From Clusia tigrina (taxonomy: Eukaryota; Arthropoda; Insecta; Diptera; Clusiidae), in the NCBI GenBank assembly GCA_920105625.2, contig OV050030.1, forward strand, positions 407,107,034 to 407,171,033: DNA of 64,000 nucleotides, in the 5' to 3' direction. Positions 10,875 to 20,581 of the stretch are shown piece by piece. The position numbers and the translations under genes were made by a program. The stretch's first letter is position 1. Every line of letters starts with the position of its first letter. Below the pieces are notes generated by a model. The model ran no database searches, was not told the origin of the DNA, and worked only from the letters and a program-made list of their open reading frames with translations.

Positions 10875-11060
10875 AATCATGGTCTGTTCCTTCGTTTCCA
10901 TCCGTTTCTAATTCCAATGAATAATTATTTAACGACTCTAAGCTAACATCAGAATCAGAACTATAATGCATTGCTACCGTCGATGACGCTCAATAATTCA
11001 TCATCGTTTTCCTCGTGTAACCACTGCAAAATACGAGTTTCTTGTTGCCAATTCATTCTC
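10875..11060 (-). pseudogene. Acidic ORF start, possibly a piggyBac-type transposase N-terminus
   Basis: On the minus strand a Met near 11,060 opens MNWQQETRILQWLHEENDDE, followed by an acidic serine-rich stretch ending in a stop at about 10,878. Acidic N-termini of this style occur in piggyBac-like transposases, but no catalytic domain is present and the resemblance is weak. It may equally be a chance frame. The upstream side runs into the foldback element at 11,091. Confidence 0.25.
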
Positions 11061-11090
11061 AACGTACCGATCGCAAAATGTAACATAAAC

Positions 11091-11295
11091 ACTCGCGTGG
11101 GGCGAAAAAAGACGCGATGAAAATTTAATCGACTGTCTTTTACAACAGAGACGCAGTAACTGAGCGAAACCACACAGAATATGCTGAGAATAGCAACACA
11201 TGAAGCTACAGGTTGTACCGTTATGCTATTCGTCGAAAGAGATGAGAAATGAACTTTTTTTAAAAATGCAGGGCTTTTTTTCGCCCCACGCGAGT
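11091..11295. mobile_element. 205-bp foldback/MITE-like element
   Basis: Perfect 20-bp inverted repeats (actcgcgtggggcgaaaaaa) lie at 11,091-11,110 and 11,276-11,295 and enclose 165 bp with no coding potential. The right end abuts the truncated copia fragment. No convincing target duplication is visible, so the family is unassigned. Confidence 0.7.
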
Positions 11296-12354
11296 TACGG
11301 CGGGTTAAAAACCAGCGTATTGCCTTTTTGTACTGTTTTGAAAACTGATAATAAATTCGCCGACAATTCAGGTACATGCAATACGTTTGAGACATCTACT
11401 TCGTCATCGCCCAACAACAATTTTGATCTGCCTTCACAAGTCACTTTCATTTTTGCATCATTTGCCGTCAAAATCTCTAACACTTGAAGCACTGAGAGCA
11501 AAGAGCAATTTTTCATTTGGCGTCATATGACTCGACGCGGCACTGTCTATATACCATTCGTCTGTGTGTGTATTTGTTGCCGCTCTCACTGTAAATGCTC
11601 TGTTAGCAAATTCGGACTTGTTGTTGTTGCCTTGCGTTTTGCTATGTTCTTTATGCTCCTTTTTCTTGCATTCTGCACTCACATGACCCCGGCCCCCGCA
11701 TGAGTAACATTTGAAAGAACGACGGTTATTTGGTTTTCTTGTGTTTTGCTTATTCCCACGCTTCCCAAGAAACGCACTATTGTTTTTGTTGTCACAAGAG
11801 TACTGTGTGTCTAACAGTTTCATATTTATGTCATCAGCATTAATTTTTTCACTTGCTTCGAAGCTCAGAATTAACGGCTTGTATTCTTCCGTTAATCCTG
11901 CAAGCATAATGGCTGCCAGCCAATCATCATCAATATTAAAACCGATGCAATTTAGTTTACTAGCCGTTGTCATAATTTGATCGATGTATGTTTGCATACT
12001 TTCACTTTCTTCAAGACGAATTGAAATTAAAGTGCGCAGCAACCCGATTTTTCTCATCAACCCGCGATCTTCATAAATGTTTTGAAGTTTAGTCCAAATT
12101 TCAAATGCCGTTTTACATGTTCTCATGTGAACAAACAACCCCGGCTCCACACTCAGCGCTAACATGTTTTTTGCTGTGCTTCATTTTTCCGGCAACTTCT
12201 CTTTGCAAACGCGTGGATCGTCTGAAGATGGCAGCATGCAATCACCTAATTTCTTTAACTCCAAGAAATTTTCCATTGCAAATGCCCAATTGTGGAAATT
12301 TTCACCACCTTTCAGCTTCTCAATCCCAAAGTCCGATTTCGTTGCATTAGCCAT
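11296..12354 (-). pseudogene. Ty1/copia-type Gag and protease (5' part of polyprotein)
   Basis: Minus-strand reading starts at ATG 12,354 with a copia Gag N-terminus (KLKGGENFHNWAFAMENFL). A UBN2-type Gag region follows (FEIWTKLQNIYEDRGLMRKI). Then come a zinc knuckle (CYSCGGRGHVSAEC, about 11,670-11,710) and the protease active site YIDSAASSHM (about 11,530-11,560), followed by SNVLHVPELSANLLSV. A TGA near 12,183 and a frame break near 11,460-11,510 kill the frame. Integrase, RT and the 3' LTR are gone, cut off at the foldback element. Confidence 0.85.
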
Positions 12355-12509
12355 TGTTTGTTGTTCTCTATGTATGTATGCAAGAAAAAACGAATTTAAT
12401 GACCGTGACAAACACAATTAATACGACAAACGTAATTAATACGATTAGCGCGCAACAAATCCACTAATGCAAAAAAAAAAAAACTATTAAAATTTAATTA
12501 ATATGATGG

Positions 12510-12524
12510 CCTGGGCCCATAACC
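12510..12524 (-). other. Copia primer-binding site (initiator-tRNA-Met internal type)
   Basis: The minus strand reads ggttatgggcccagg directly after the LTR. This is the copia-style site complementary to an internal segment of initiator tRNA-Met rather than its 3' CCA end. It fixes the element's orientation and the 5' LTR border. Confidence 0.8.
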
Positions 12525-12671
12525 TGTTAAAATAAAACACGTGAAGTTTTTATTCTCGCAGAAGAACAAAGAGAGAGAATAATTGACAATCATTTGACAT
12601 TTGTAAAGTAGGGATGATAAAGTACAATTCTGGAGTTATGAGTAAGTTAGTATATGTACATATTTACAACA
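12525..12671 (-). repeat. Copia-type 5' LTR (~147 bp)
   Basis: On the minus strand it starts TGTTGTAAAT and ends TTTTAACA, directly abutting the primer-binding site. The right border (12,671) is set by the TG...CA ends and by the beginning of BEL/Pao coding sequence. It is short compared with Drosophila copia LTRs. The element therefore sits inside or against the BEL remnant. Confidence 0.65.
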
Positions 12672-14960
12672 GGGATTGCTTAGCAAACCACTTGCTTCGC
12701 CTTGATATTCTCGGCATATACTCTTTGACCCATCTGCGCCAAAACTGATCAGCAAATCTTTGCGTTTGATACCAGCGTTGTCGTAAGTCCACGTTATCAC
12801 CACCTATGGGTTTGTAGCCATCGGATGACCCAATCAGTAAATGATTTGGGGTAAGCGCCTCGTCATTATTTGGTTCGACAGAAACTAAAGTGAGCGGACG
12901 AGAGTTCAAATTCAACTTCAAATAAGGCGCTTCGCAGGCTTTCGTCGTTAAACTGTCTTGTCGTGATTGCATACATCACGATTTTAATGGACCTTACAAG
13001 CCTTTCCCATGCCCCGCCCATATGAGGCGCTGTAGGCCGATTAAATTTCCAATTTATTTTGTCAAATGTTGAAGAAACTTGAAATTTTTCGATTCGCCCC
13101 ACAAGATTTTTTCTGCTGCCTTAAAATTCGTTCCATTATCGGTGCATATTTCTCTGGGTGGGCCGCGTCGTGAAATAAAGTTGCGGATTGTCATGATACA
13201 CGAACTGGTGTCCAGGCTGTGTGCCACTTCAGTGTGAAAATTACGCCCCACCTCTTCTCGCGTCGTCTGCCTACAGCCACGAAAAGTTGACCGAAAAAGT
13301 CAATGCCCACATAAGTAAATGGCTCTTCGAACGTGCATAGTCTTGCTCGCGGTAGAGCTGCCATTTGCGGTATTTGTGGCTTGTCATTTTCGTTTTTATA
13401 ATGTTGGCATATTCTGCGCATCTTTCTATATAAGCCTCGCTGTCGAGGTTTATAGTACTGACCTTTTATTTTGCTGATGATGGCTTCATGCATCTGGTGA
13501 TGAAAGTCTTCATGGAGTGGACGCACCAGAATTAAGGTGTTGAGAATGAGGTAGAACAAGAACCTATTCGTGGTTGTTTGGGTACTCTTCAAGCCTCTGC
13601 TTCTAATGATGCCAGTTTGGTCTAAATATACATTTAAAGCTGCCTGTTATCTACTTCTTTCGATTAATTTGCCTTGTTTGAGGCGATTAAGATCTTCGCC
13701 GTACTCTTCGGAATGAGCGCATTTGAAAAGAAATTGTTGAGCTCTCTGCAGCATTTCGACGGTGTGTCCTTTTTTGCTCAAAGTTGCAGCGTCCTTGAGT
13801 CTCTCAATGTACAGGATGAATGTGGCAACGGTTCGGTATAAGCGCCTCCCATTAGGGAAGTACTCTACGATCAGCTTCAGAGGTGCATCAGTTTGCCCTA
13901 TGACTACCAAATATAAACAAATCACTTTATTTTTAATAATAATTTATTAACACAATACAATATTTGACTTGCTCTCTTGAGCAACCTTTTATGACTGACT
14001 TCTATTGCCATTTTTCTGGCTCTTTTATATCTTCTTAAATCTACTTCATCTACGCATTAAAATATATTCCGTGGGAACACATCCTAATGTGCAGATATGG
14101 ATCCGTGGGATCGTTTTTGAATGCGCAAAATAAAATACGCATTCAAAACTGTTCAAGTGCATATTTTATGCGCAAAAAGTGAATTTCGAAGGAATTCACT
14201 TTTTGAGTGCGCAAAACCGCTATTTGGACATTTTTCAAATGCGCAAATTCTTAAAATGCGTAAATTTTTGAATGCGGATTTTGCCAACGCATATGTAACT
14301 TTTAAGCTCGGCGTCGCCACCATCGCCAGCATCGCCTGTTTCGAGTGTTTCACATTTCGGCCAACTGTTGGCGTGAGATAATAAAAATGCAGGTCCTGAA
14401 AAGCAAATTTCAGAGTTTGTCCGCGCGGACATTTTCGTTGTAAAGTCAGCGAGATTCATCTTGGACGTTGTTGGAAGTTTTTGGGGACCATTCGTAACCA
14501 TTTGAGCACTGTCTTTTAGTCTGCCCACCAAAATTCCGACGTTGTGCGTATGCGACGTACGTTTAGTTGCTAGTCGTACCCCAACTACTGCCGCCTGCAA
14601 CTCTAACCGTGGGATCGGGTCGGCCACCTTTGATTTGGAGGTCACCAGAGCAACAGAAACTTTGTCAGTATGTTCGACGCGCAGGTAGCATATGGCAGCG
14701 TAGGCATTTTCACTAGCGTCGACGAAGGTGTGCATTTGTACATCATGCGCCTCTTTCAGCCCCTTAGGAGTAGCATCGAGGTATTTGAACATACGTAATA
14801 AGCTGTACGACTAATTTCCATTGACACCAGTTTTCAAATAGAGTTTTGTCCCAACCTACACCAGACCGCCATATGTTGTGGAGCAGAATTTTGAGTCCTA
14901 TGGTGTAGCACGGTTCAACTCCGAGAGGGTCAAAAATTGTCATTAGCACTTGCAGCGTAT
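12672..14960 (-). pseudogene. BEL/Pao retrotransposon pol remnant (RT/RNase H/integrase)
   Basis: Read on the minus strand from right to left: an RT-end segment (MLMTIFDPLGVEP, 14,880-14,949); an RNase H-like stretch (HTFVDASENAYAA..., PRLELQAAVVGVRLA; 14,590-14,740); an integrase core (YVGIDFFGQL, ICTDNGTNFKAAE; 13,080-13,600); and the BEL integrase tail (LNSRPLTLVSVEPNNDEALTPNHLLIG, split here at 12,830-12,900, then WRRWVKEYMPRISRR). At least five frame breaks separate them. A foldback sequence at 14,113-14,285 intrudes after the RNase H part. No LTR is identified. Confidence 0.8.
14113..14285. repeat. Foldback sequence inside the BEL remnant
   Basis: A perfect 13-bp hairpin arm (caaaaagtgaatt, 14,173-14,185, pairing with 14,193-14,205, loop of 7) sits among several tgcgcaaa/tttttgaatgcg motifs. 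It interrupts the BEL frame and looks like a small non-autonomous insertion. Confidence 0.5.
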
Positions 14961-15300
14961 CGCTCTTTACCGGTGCGGCGAGTTCGTTTCGTCAGGACGC
15001 AATCTAGCAAATCTGCAAATATGCCAAAACATATCATTAGTGGGGTCCCAAAATATACCTGAGTAGTGGAGCCCCAATTGGATTTTTGCCCGGCTGATGG
15101 ATCTTATTTAATTAAAAAAGTTCCCAATATTTCCATCCTCAGGGTCTACAATTAATGACAATTATACCAAAATGTTTCAAATCAATAAATATCTTGACAC
15201 TTACGATTTTCTGATCTGTCAACTTAAATGTAAATTACAGACTAAATATAATATTACCTGCCTGACATTAAACGGTGGTCTTAATGTTTGTGTTTGGTGT
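14961..15300. other. No gene recognised
   Basis: AT-rich sequence between the BEL and Penelope-like remnants. A few codons of BEL-like RT may continue to about 15,050 on the minus strand. Nothing else can be supported. Confidence 0.5.
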
Positions 15301-16650
15301 TGTTATTTTGTATGTTTACTTTTCTCTTAGAAGGTGCACAGCTATCCGTGTGCGTTTTATAATGAAATCATTGTTTTGTTGGTATGTTGGTGATATGTAG
15401 CATTTCCAGTAGGTATCGCTTGTTGTAGTGTTGTCCTTGTTGTAACACGTGTGCTTCTTCGAAGCTCGGGTGACGAGTACAGTGATCTGCAAGTGCCGTT
15501 TTTCGTTCTAGAGCTGTGCTTCTGTTTTTCCTATCCGATTTGTGCGCTGATATTCTCGTCCTTAATTTGTGTTTGGTCGTACCAATATATACTTTGTCGC
15601 ATAAATTGGACCCGTCTCCACAACAATTAATTTTGTATATCACGCGCGCCTTATCTAATTTGTCGATCGGACTTTTTGTGTCAGTTTTTACAGTGAGTTA
15701 AAAAAGTTTGTATGCAACCTGTAAATAAAAATTCAAGTGGAAATTTCTAGTTGCAATGTGTTATTCCTTTTATGTGCTATGGAACTTTTCTTTATTGTAC
15801 ATGTTCGATGTTTTGAATCTTTCTGATAATTCCCTTTGTATGTCATTGATTTGTATATTTTTGTTGTATTCTCTATTTTTGTATTGTCCTTTTTCATTTT
15901 GTGGTTTCTGATAAGTCTGTTATGTAGTTGGTCTATTCGGGAAATCGTTATTCTTTATAATCGTCTTTATTTTTGTAATATTCTCCTTGTGAAACACTTT
16001 GTCGCTAATTGTTAGGATTCTACGTATTAGATTGGTCGCCGTGTTGAAAATTACTCCTTTTGGGTGTTTTGAGTAAAAATTTATTATTCTACCCGACGCG
16101 TTTGGTTTTTGATACCAATTTACTTTTATCGTATTATGTCTTCTAACCAGGAGCGTGTCCAAGTATGGCAATTGTCCATATTCTTGTTCTTCTATTGAAC
16201 ATTTTATTGTTGTGTGACAATTGTTTAACTTATTTAATGTGTTTAGTATTTCATTTTTGCTTACAATTGCGAAAATGTCATCTACAATACTTGGTCAAGG
16301 ATCTAGGGTTTTTTCCACTTTTCATTAATTTGTCCAATATTTCTTCCATTACAATGTCCGCTATTATGGGTGATGCCGGCGAACCCATTGGCATGCCAGT
16401 ACGTTGTGTATAAATGTTGTCCCTATATTTAAAATATCTATTTTGTTTTATGGAAAATGTCGATATTTCCATAAATCACTCCTTTGTCATGTGTGTATGT
16501 TTCTGTATGATGTCCCATTTTTTACTTATAATTCCTATTGCGTAGTCAATTGGGATGCTGGGAAATAGAGACACAGCGTCAAATGAAACCATAATTTCGT
16601 CATCGCATGTATTGTTCATCTTGTTTTTAAAGCATTTGCCGGCAACATAT
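15300..16650 (-). pseudogene. Penelope-like element: RT and GIY-YIG endonuclease fragment
   Basis: On the minus strand an RT region is seen first: MVSFDAVSLFPSIP near 16,560-16,600, QRTGMPMGSPASPIIADIVMEE, split here at 16,340-16,410, then VDDIFAIVSKNE near 16,260. It continues through a thumb-like stretch (15,920-16,171). A C-terminal GIY-YIG nuclease follows (KVYIGTTKHKLRTRISAHKSD, split here, at 15,530-15,600). RT followed by GIY-YIG is the defining order of Penelope-like elements. Frames are broken and the N-terminal part is missing beyond 16,650. Confidence 0.8.
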
Positions 16651-16896
16651 TTTAGTATTATGAATCAGAAAATTATGAACTTTGAAAGCAACCAATTTAA
16701 CATATAAAATCAAGAATCTTACAGAAACCATCTCACGTGCTCTTCTTAAAAGGCAATATCAATTTTTACTTACATTTCAATATCACCAATTGGCTTATTC
16801 CAGTTAAATTCAAGGTGCGGTGCCATTATCGAGTGTACACCTATAAAATAAAAGAAACTTTATAAACATAAATCTTTTAATTCGGTTACCTATATA

Positions 16897-19213
16897 CAGT
16901 CAACGCTCGGTATAACGAATGATATATTGTCAGGCCCATTCGTTAAAGCGAAAAATTCGTTATATCGCGAAGTTTTTTTTTAAGTTGCAATTTTATTTAA
17001 AAAAACATAAAAGTCAATTCACATTTCAATGCATTTCTAACAACAAAAAAAATAATAATTAACATAATAACAAAGGCAAACATTTATATACATACATACA
17101 CTTAAAATTAATGTTGTGTAAAATAATCCCTAATCAATGTTTGTTTTGGATTGATTTGAAGACTTTTTTGAATAGCTTCTTCCTGTAATTCTCTTAAAGC
17201 TAATGATTTTGAAATGCATATATTGTTTTGCTGGCTCCATGTTATGCAAGTTTCAAGACACTTTATTCTTTCATGTTTCATGCTTCTGCATGTTTTATTT
17301 TGGTTTCGCTTATAGGTGGTTCCTGTTCTAAAATTTGCAAATTTCCATCATTTTCTTCATCGGAGTCAAACTCATTAATGTCTACCTCGAGCCAATTATT
17401 GTAATCATCTGAAGAAAATGGAATCTACAAAATGTAAGACGTACATAAAAGCATCAATACGGTTAAGTAAAAATCAAGATAAACTTACATTCGGAAAAAC
17501 GTTACTTAAGAGTCTTACTCCACGTCTAACGCACATAATTTCCTCATTCTCCATAAGTCGTGATAGAGGAATTTCATCTTCTTCGTCAAATTCCAAATTC
17601 TCAGAAATTAGAATTTTATTCCAGCAATTTTTTAAAGCATCTGTTGTTACTTTATTCCATGCAAGACCAATCATACATGATGCATCATACAGATTTATGT
17701 TTTTTAAAAAATTTACGACGTTATCTGGAGCAGAGGTCACAATTTTGGAAAGAAGACTGTTCCTATAATGCAATTTTACAAGCCGAATTGCATTTTGATC
17801 CATTGGCTGAATCAGAGGCGTAACATTTGGTGGCATGTATATTACCCATATTTTACCATCTTGAGTCTGTTTTACGAGATCTTCTGCACATGGGTGACTT
17901 GGGGCATTGTCGAGAATCAATAAAGCTTTTATTGGTAAATTCTTCAATTTTAAGTAAGACTCAATCTAAGAAAATACATTTTTGTTAAAAAAGTTCCTTC
18001 AAAGTCATGCACATAAAGCTTACCTCTGGGACAAACATATTAAAAAACCACACTTTAAAGATTCCTGAATTCATCCAAGCATTTTTGGAGTGAAGATAAT
18101 TTATGGGCAAAATTTTGTTTCGGAATGAACGTGGCTTTTTAGCTTTTCCAATAAGAAGAGGCTTCACCTTTTTTGTTCCAGACGCATTTGCAGATAAAAG
18201 AGCAGTTATCCTTTCCTTTGAAAGTTTTCTGCCTGGAGCTGTTACCTCTCCAGCATGAACATATGTCTTATCGGGTAGCATCTTGCAACATAAACCTGTT
18301 TCATCAGTATTAAATACTACGTCATGCGTCAAGCCCTCGTTTATTATGATTTGGTTAAGCTTTCTCTTAAAGGGTTCTACCAAATCATGATAACTTTTCG
18401 CCAGATTCTTTTAAGAGTCTTATGCCAAACCTTTTTTAAATCTGGTCAACCAACCATCACTAGCATTAAATTCAACATCATTGATCTTTTTTTGGATTTC
18501 CATTGCTTTTGTTTTCAGCCCTATTCCATTCACAGGAACAAATAATTTTCTTTGCGTAAGGAACCATTCATATAACTTCTCTTCCATCTCAGGATATTCT
18601 CCCTTTCTCAGAGATCGGCGGTTTTTTGAACCATTATTGGTGTTTTCCAGATTATTTAAAATTTTTCCTTTCATTGTTTTTAAAGTGCATATTGAAGACT
18701 TCGATATTCCATACTTTTTTGAAATTACTGAAAGGGATAAACCACTTTTACAGTCTTCCAAAATTTTAACTTTTTCACTTAAACAAATTCGTTTTCTATT
18801 TCCCATGATATTTTTAAACCATCTAGCTCAGAAGACACAAAGACACTGCGTTTTTTATGATCCAGAGAACAAGTGTGTACAATGTAAACACAAAAACCAA
18901 ACGGTATTATAACCGTCAAAGTCAACAGATGCAAACAACACACAGCACACATACATATTATGTGGTTTTTGTACAATAATAGTCTATGCCTGAGAACAAG
19001 TATGATGATATTGATGTAGGGACAGCGTTGCAACATGTTTACATATTTTTTATAAGACAAACGCATTATTTTTTGTACCTTTCGTTATACCCATTATAAA
19101 TTTGGAAAACGTTCGTTATATGCGGTAGTCAGTGTAAAAAATGCAAAAATTTAGCTCATTCGTTATATCCCGAATTCGTTAAACTAAGTATTCGTTATAC
19201 CGAGAGTTGACTG
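16897..19213 (-). mobile_element. Complete pogo/Tigger-type DNA transposon, 2,317 bp
   Basis: The termini read cagtcaacgctcggtataac on the left and the near-perfect inverted gttataccgagagttgactg on the right, flanked by TA on both sides (16,895-16,896 and 19,214-19,215). Extra cgttata motifs lie inside both ends. The transposase gene occupies 17,108-18,806. Confidence 0.9.
17108..18806 (-). pseudogene. Pogo/Tigger transposase, two introns, nonsense-mutated
   Basis: The protein starts at 18,806 with a CENP-B/psq-type helix-turn-helix (LSEKVKILEDCKSGLSLS...YGISKSSI). A second HTH follows (WFLTQRKLFVPVNG...GWLTRFKK), then the DDE domain (VFNTDETGL; LLILDNAPSHP; MPPNVTPLIQPMDQ). GT-AG introns lie at 18,024-17,966 (59 bp) and 17,488-17,425 (64 bp), and splicing them joins frames cleanly. 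Two in-frame TAA codons sit three codons apart near 18,412-18,423, and a one-base shift near 17,280 precedes the C-terminal tail that ends at 17,108. The element is therefore a recent but inactive copy. Confidence 0.85.
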
Positions 19214-19215
19214 TA

Positions 19216-19690
19216 AATGTATTTTCAGATGCATACCCAATAAAAAAAAAATCACAAAGAAATATGGATACAGCTGGCGTAGAGCCGAACACAACCTTCT
19301 AAAGAAATTCAAATAACGACTGCGGCAGAATAATTTAAGAACGGAAGAACGAGCGAATGAAATTTAGAACACGATAGATCACCTGATTCCTTTCTCCTCT
19401 ATCTAAATATTGTCTAAGCAAATTATTAACTCTTTTGGAAGTACTACAATTTGCCATCTGATTGGTCATGCCTCCCGTTAACTTTTAAAAGACGAGTCGA
19501 AGTAATTCACGGAAAAAAAGAAAAATACTAATAGTTATCAAAGTTAAATATCTCCTGCATACATCTAAAATTATAAAAATATTTAATTATAGAAATATTG
19601 TTTTAATTTTTATTTTAATATTTTATTATTCTAATCGCTCTTCTCCTTCGAGCTCCTGCCAATTAAAAGATGCGAGCTCTCGTACTCGGG
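19216..19690. other. No gene recognised
   Basis: AT-rich spacer between the pogo element and the gypsy copy B. No supported coding, RNA or terminal repeat was found. Confidence 0.5.
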
Positions 19691-19786
19691 TTCTTTTTAT
19701 ACGTTTTCGCCGCCGACAATCGCAGCGTTTCACGGTTGGGCTTGGTGGCACCGACATACAACACATGTCTCGCCAATTCCTCCGGC

Positions 19787-20033
19787 ACCGAGAACCATCA
19801 CCTTCTACCGTATCTACGCGTAGCGGCTGTGCCGCGTATTTTGTACAATGCTTTGCACCGCTGCGCTAGCGCATGGCGCCAATGCTCTCCGTCTTGTGTT
19901 TTCTAACGCACCGAGAACCAGCACCGTCTACCGTGCCCCTGCGCAGCGGATGGCAGCAGACGCTGTTGCAGCGTATTTCGTACAATTCTTTGTACCGCTG
20001 CGCAACGACATGCAACTCGTATGTTGCTAACTT
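19787..20033. repeat. Two diverged tandem units of ~122 bp in the gypsy 3' part
   Basis: Units start at 19,787 and 19,909 with accgagaacca and share gcgtatttygtacaat, tttgyaccgctgcg and a following atg-rich block. They create spurious open frames on both strands (19,848-20,304). Confidence 0.6.
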
Positions 20034-20581
20034 ACACTCCGATAGCTCTTGTCGGACCATACCCATCTTTCGACTGCCCTTTTTACTCTGTTCCTTTTGC
20101 CATTCGCCGTGCAGGGTTGCGTGTTTGTATAGTATTTTTTTGAATACTATTTCACCAACCTCACAGTCGGCCATTCCACCATACAGGAGGCGTCCTCGTC
20201 TCCAACGTCGTCACTTTCGTAACCTTCGAAATTCGGTAAATTGCACCATGGTTTCAGTTTATCAGAAGCGTACACCGAAGTGTCATGTCCTTGTTTACGT
20301 TTAGATCCAGGCACATCTTCGATCACATACCTGTCGTTCCCAAGTATCTTTGTTACGATGAATGGACCTTTATACGGTGGCTCTAATTTACGTGAGGCAC
20401 CTGTACTTATTGGTTCGGTTTCTGCCAGTACAAGATGTAGTATGCTGGTTCACGGCGCTTCGCGTCAAACGATCGTTTGGCCTTAGCCCGCTGCTCGTCG
20501 ATTCGCGATGCTTCTTGCTCCTGTATTATTCGTAGTTCCTCGTCCCCTTTCACTTCATCTTGATGTAAGGATAGGATTAAT

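Noticed and set aside
10961..11395. 144-codon minus-strand frame as one protein
   Set aside because: It runs through the foldback element and into the copia fragment, so it is a chance fusion; only the acidic start near 11,060 was kept as a weak call.
19848..20304. Short GC-rich open frames on both strands
   Set aside because: They arise from a diverged 122-bp tandem duplication and resemble no family.
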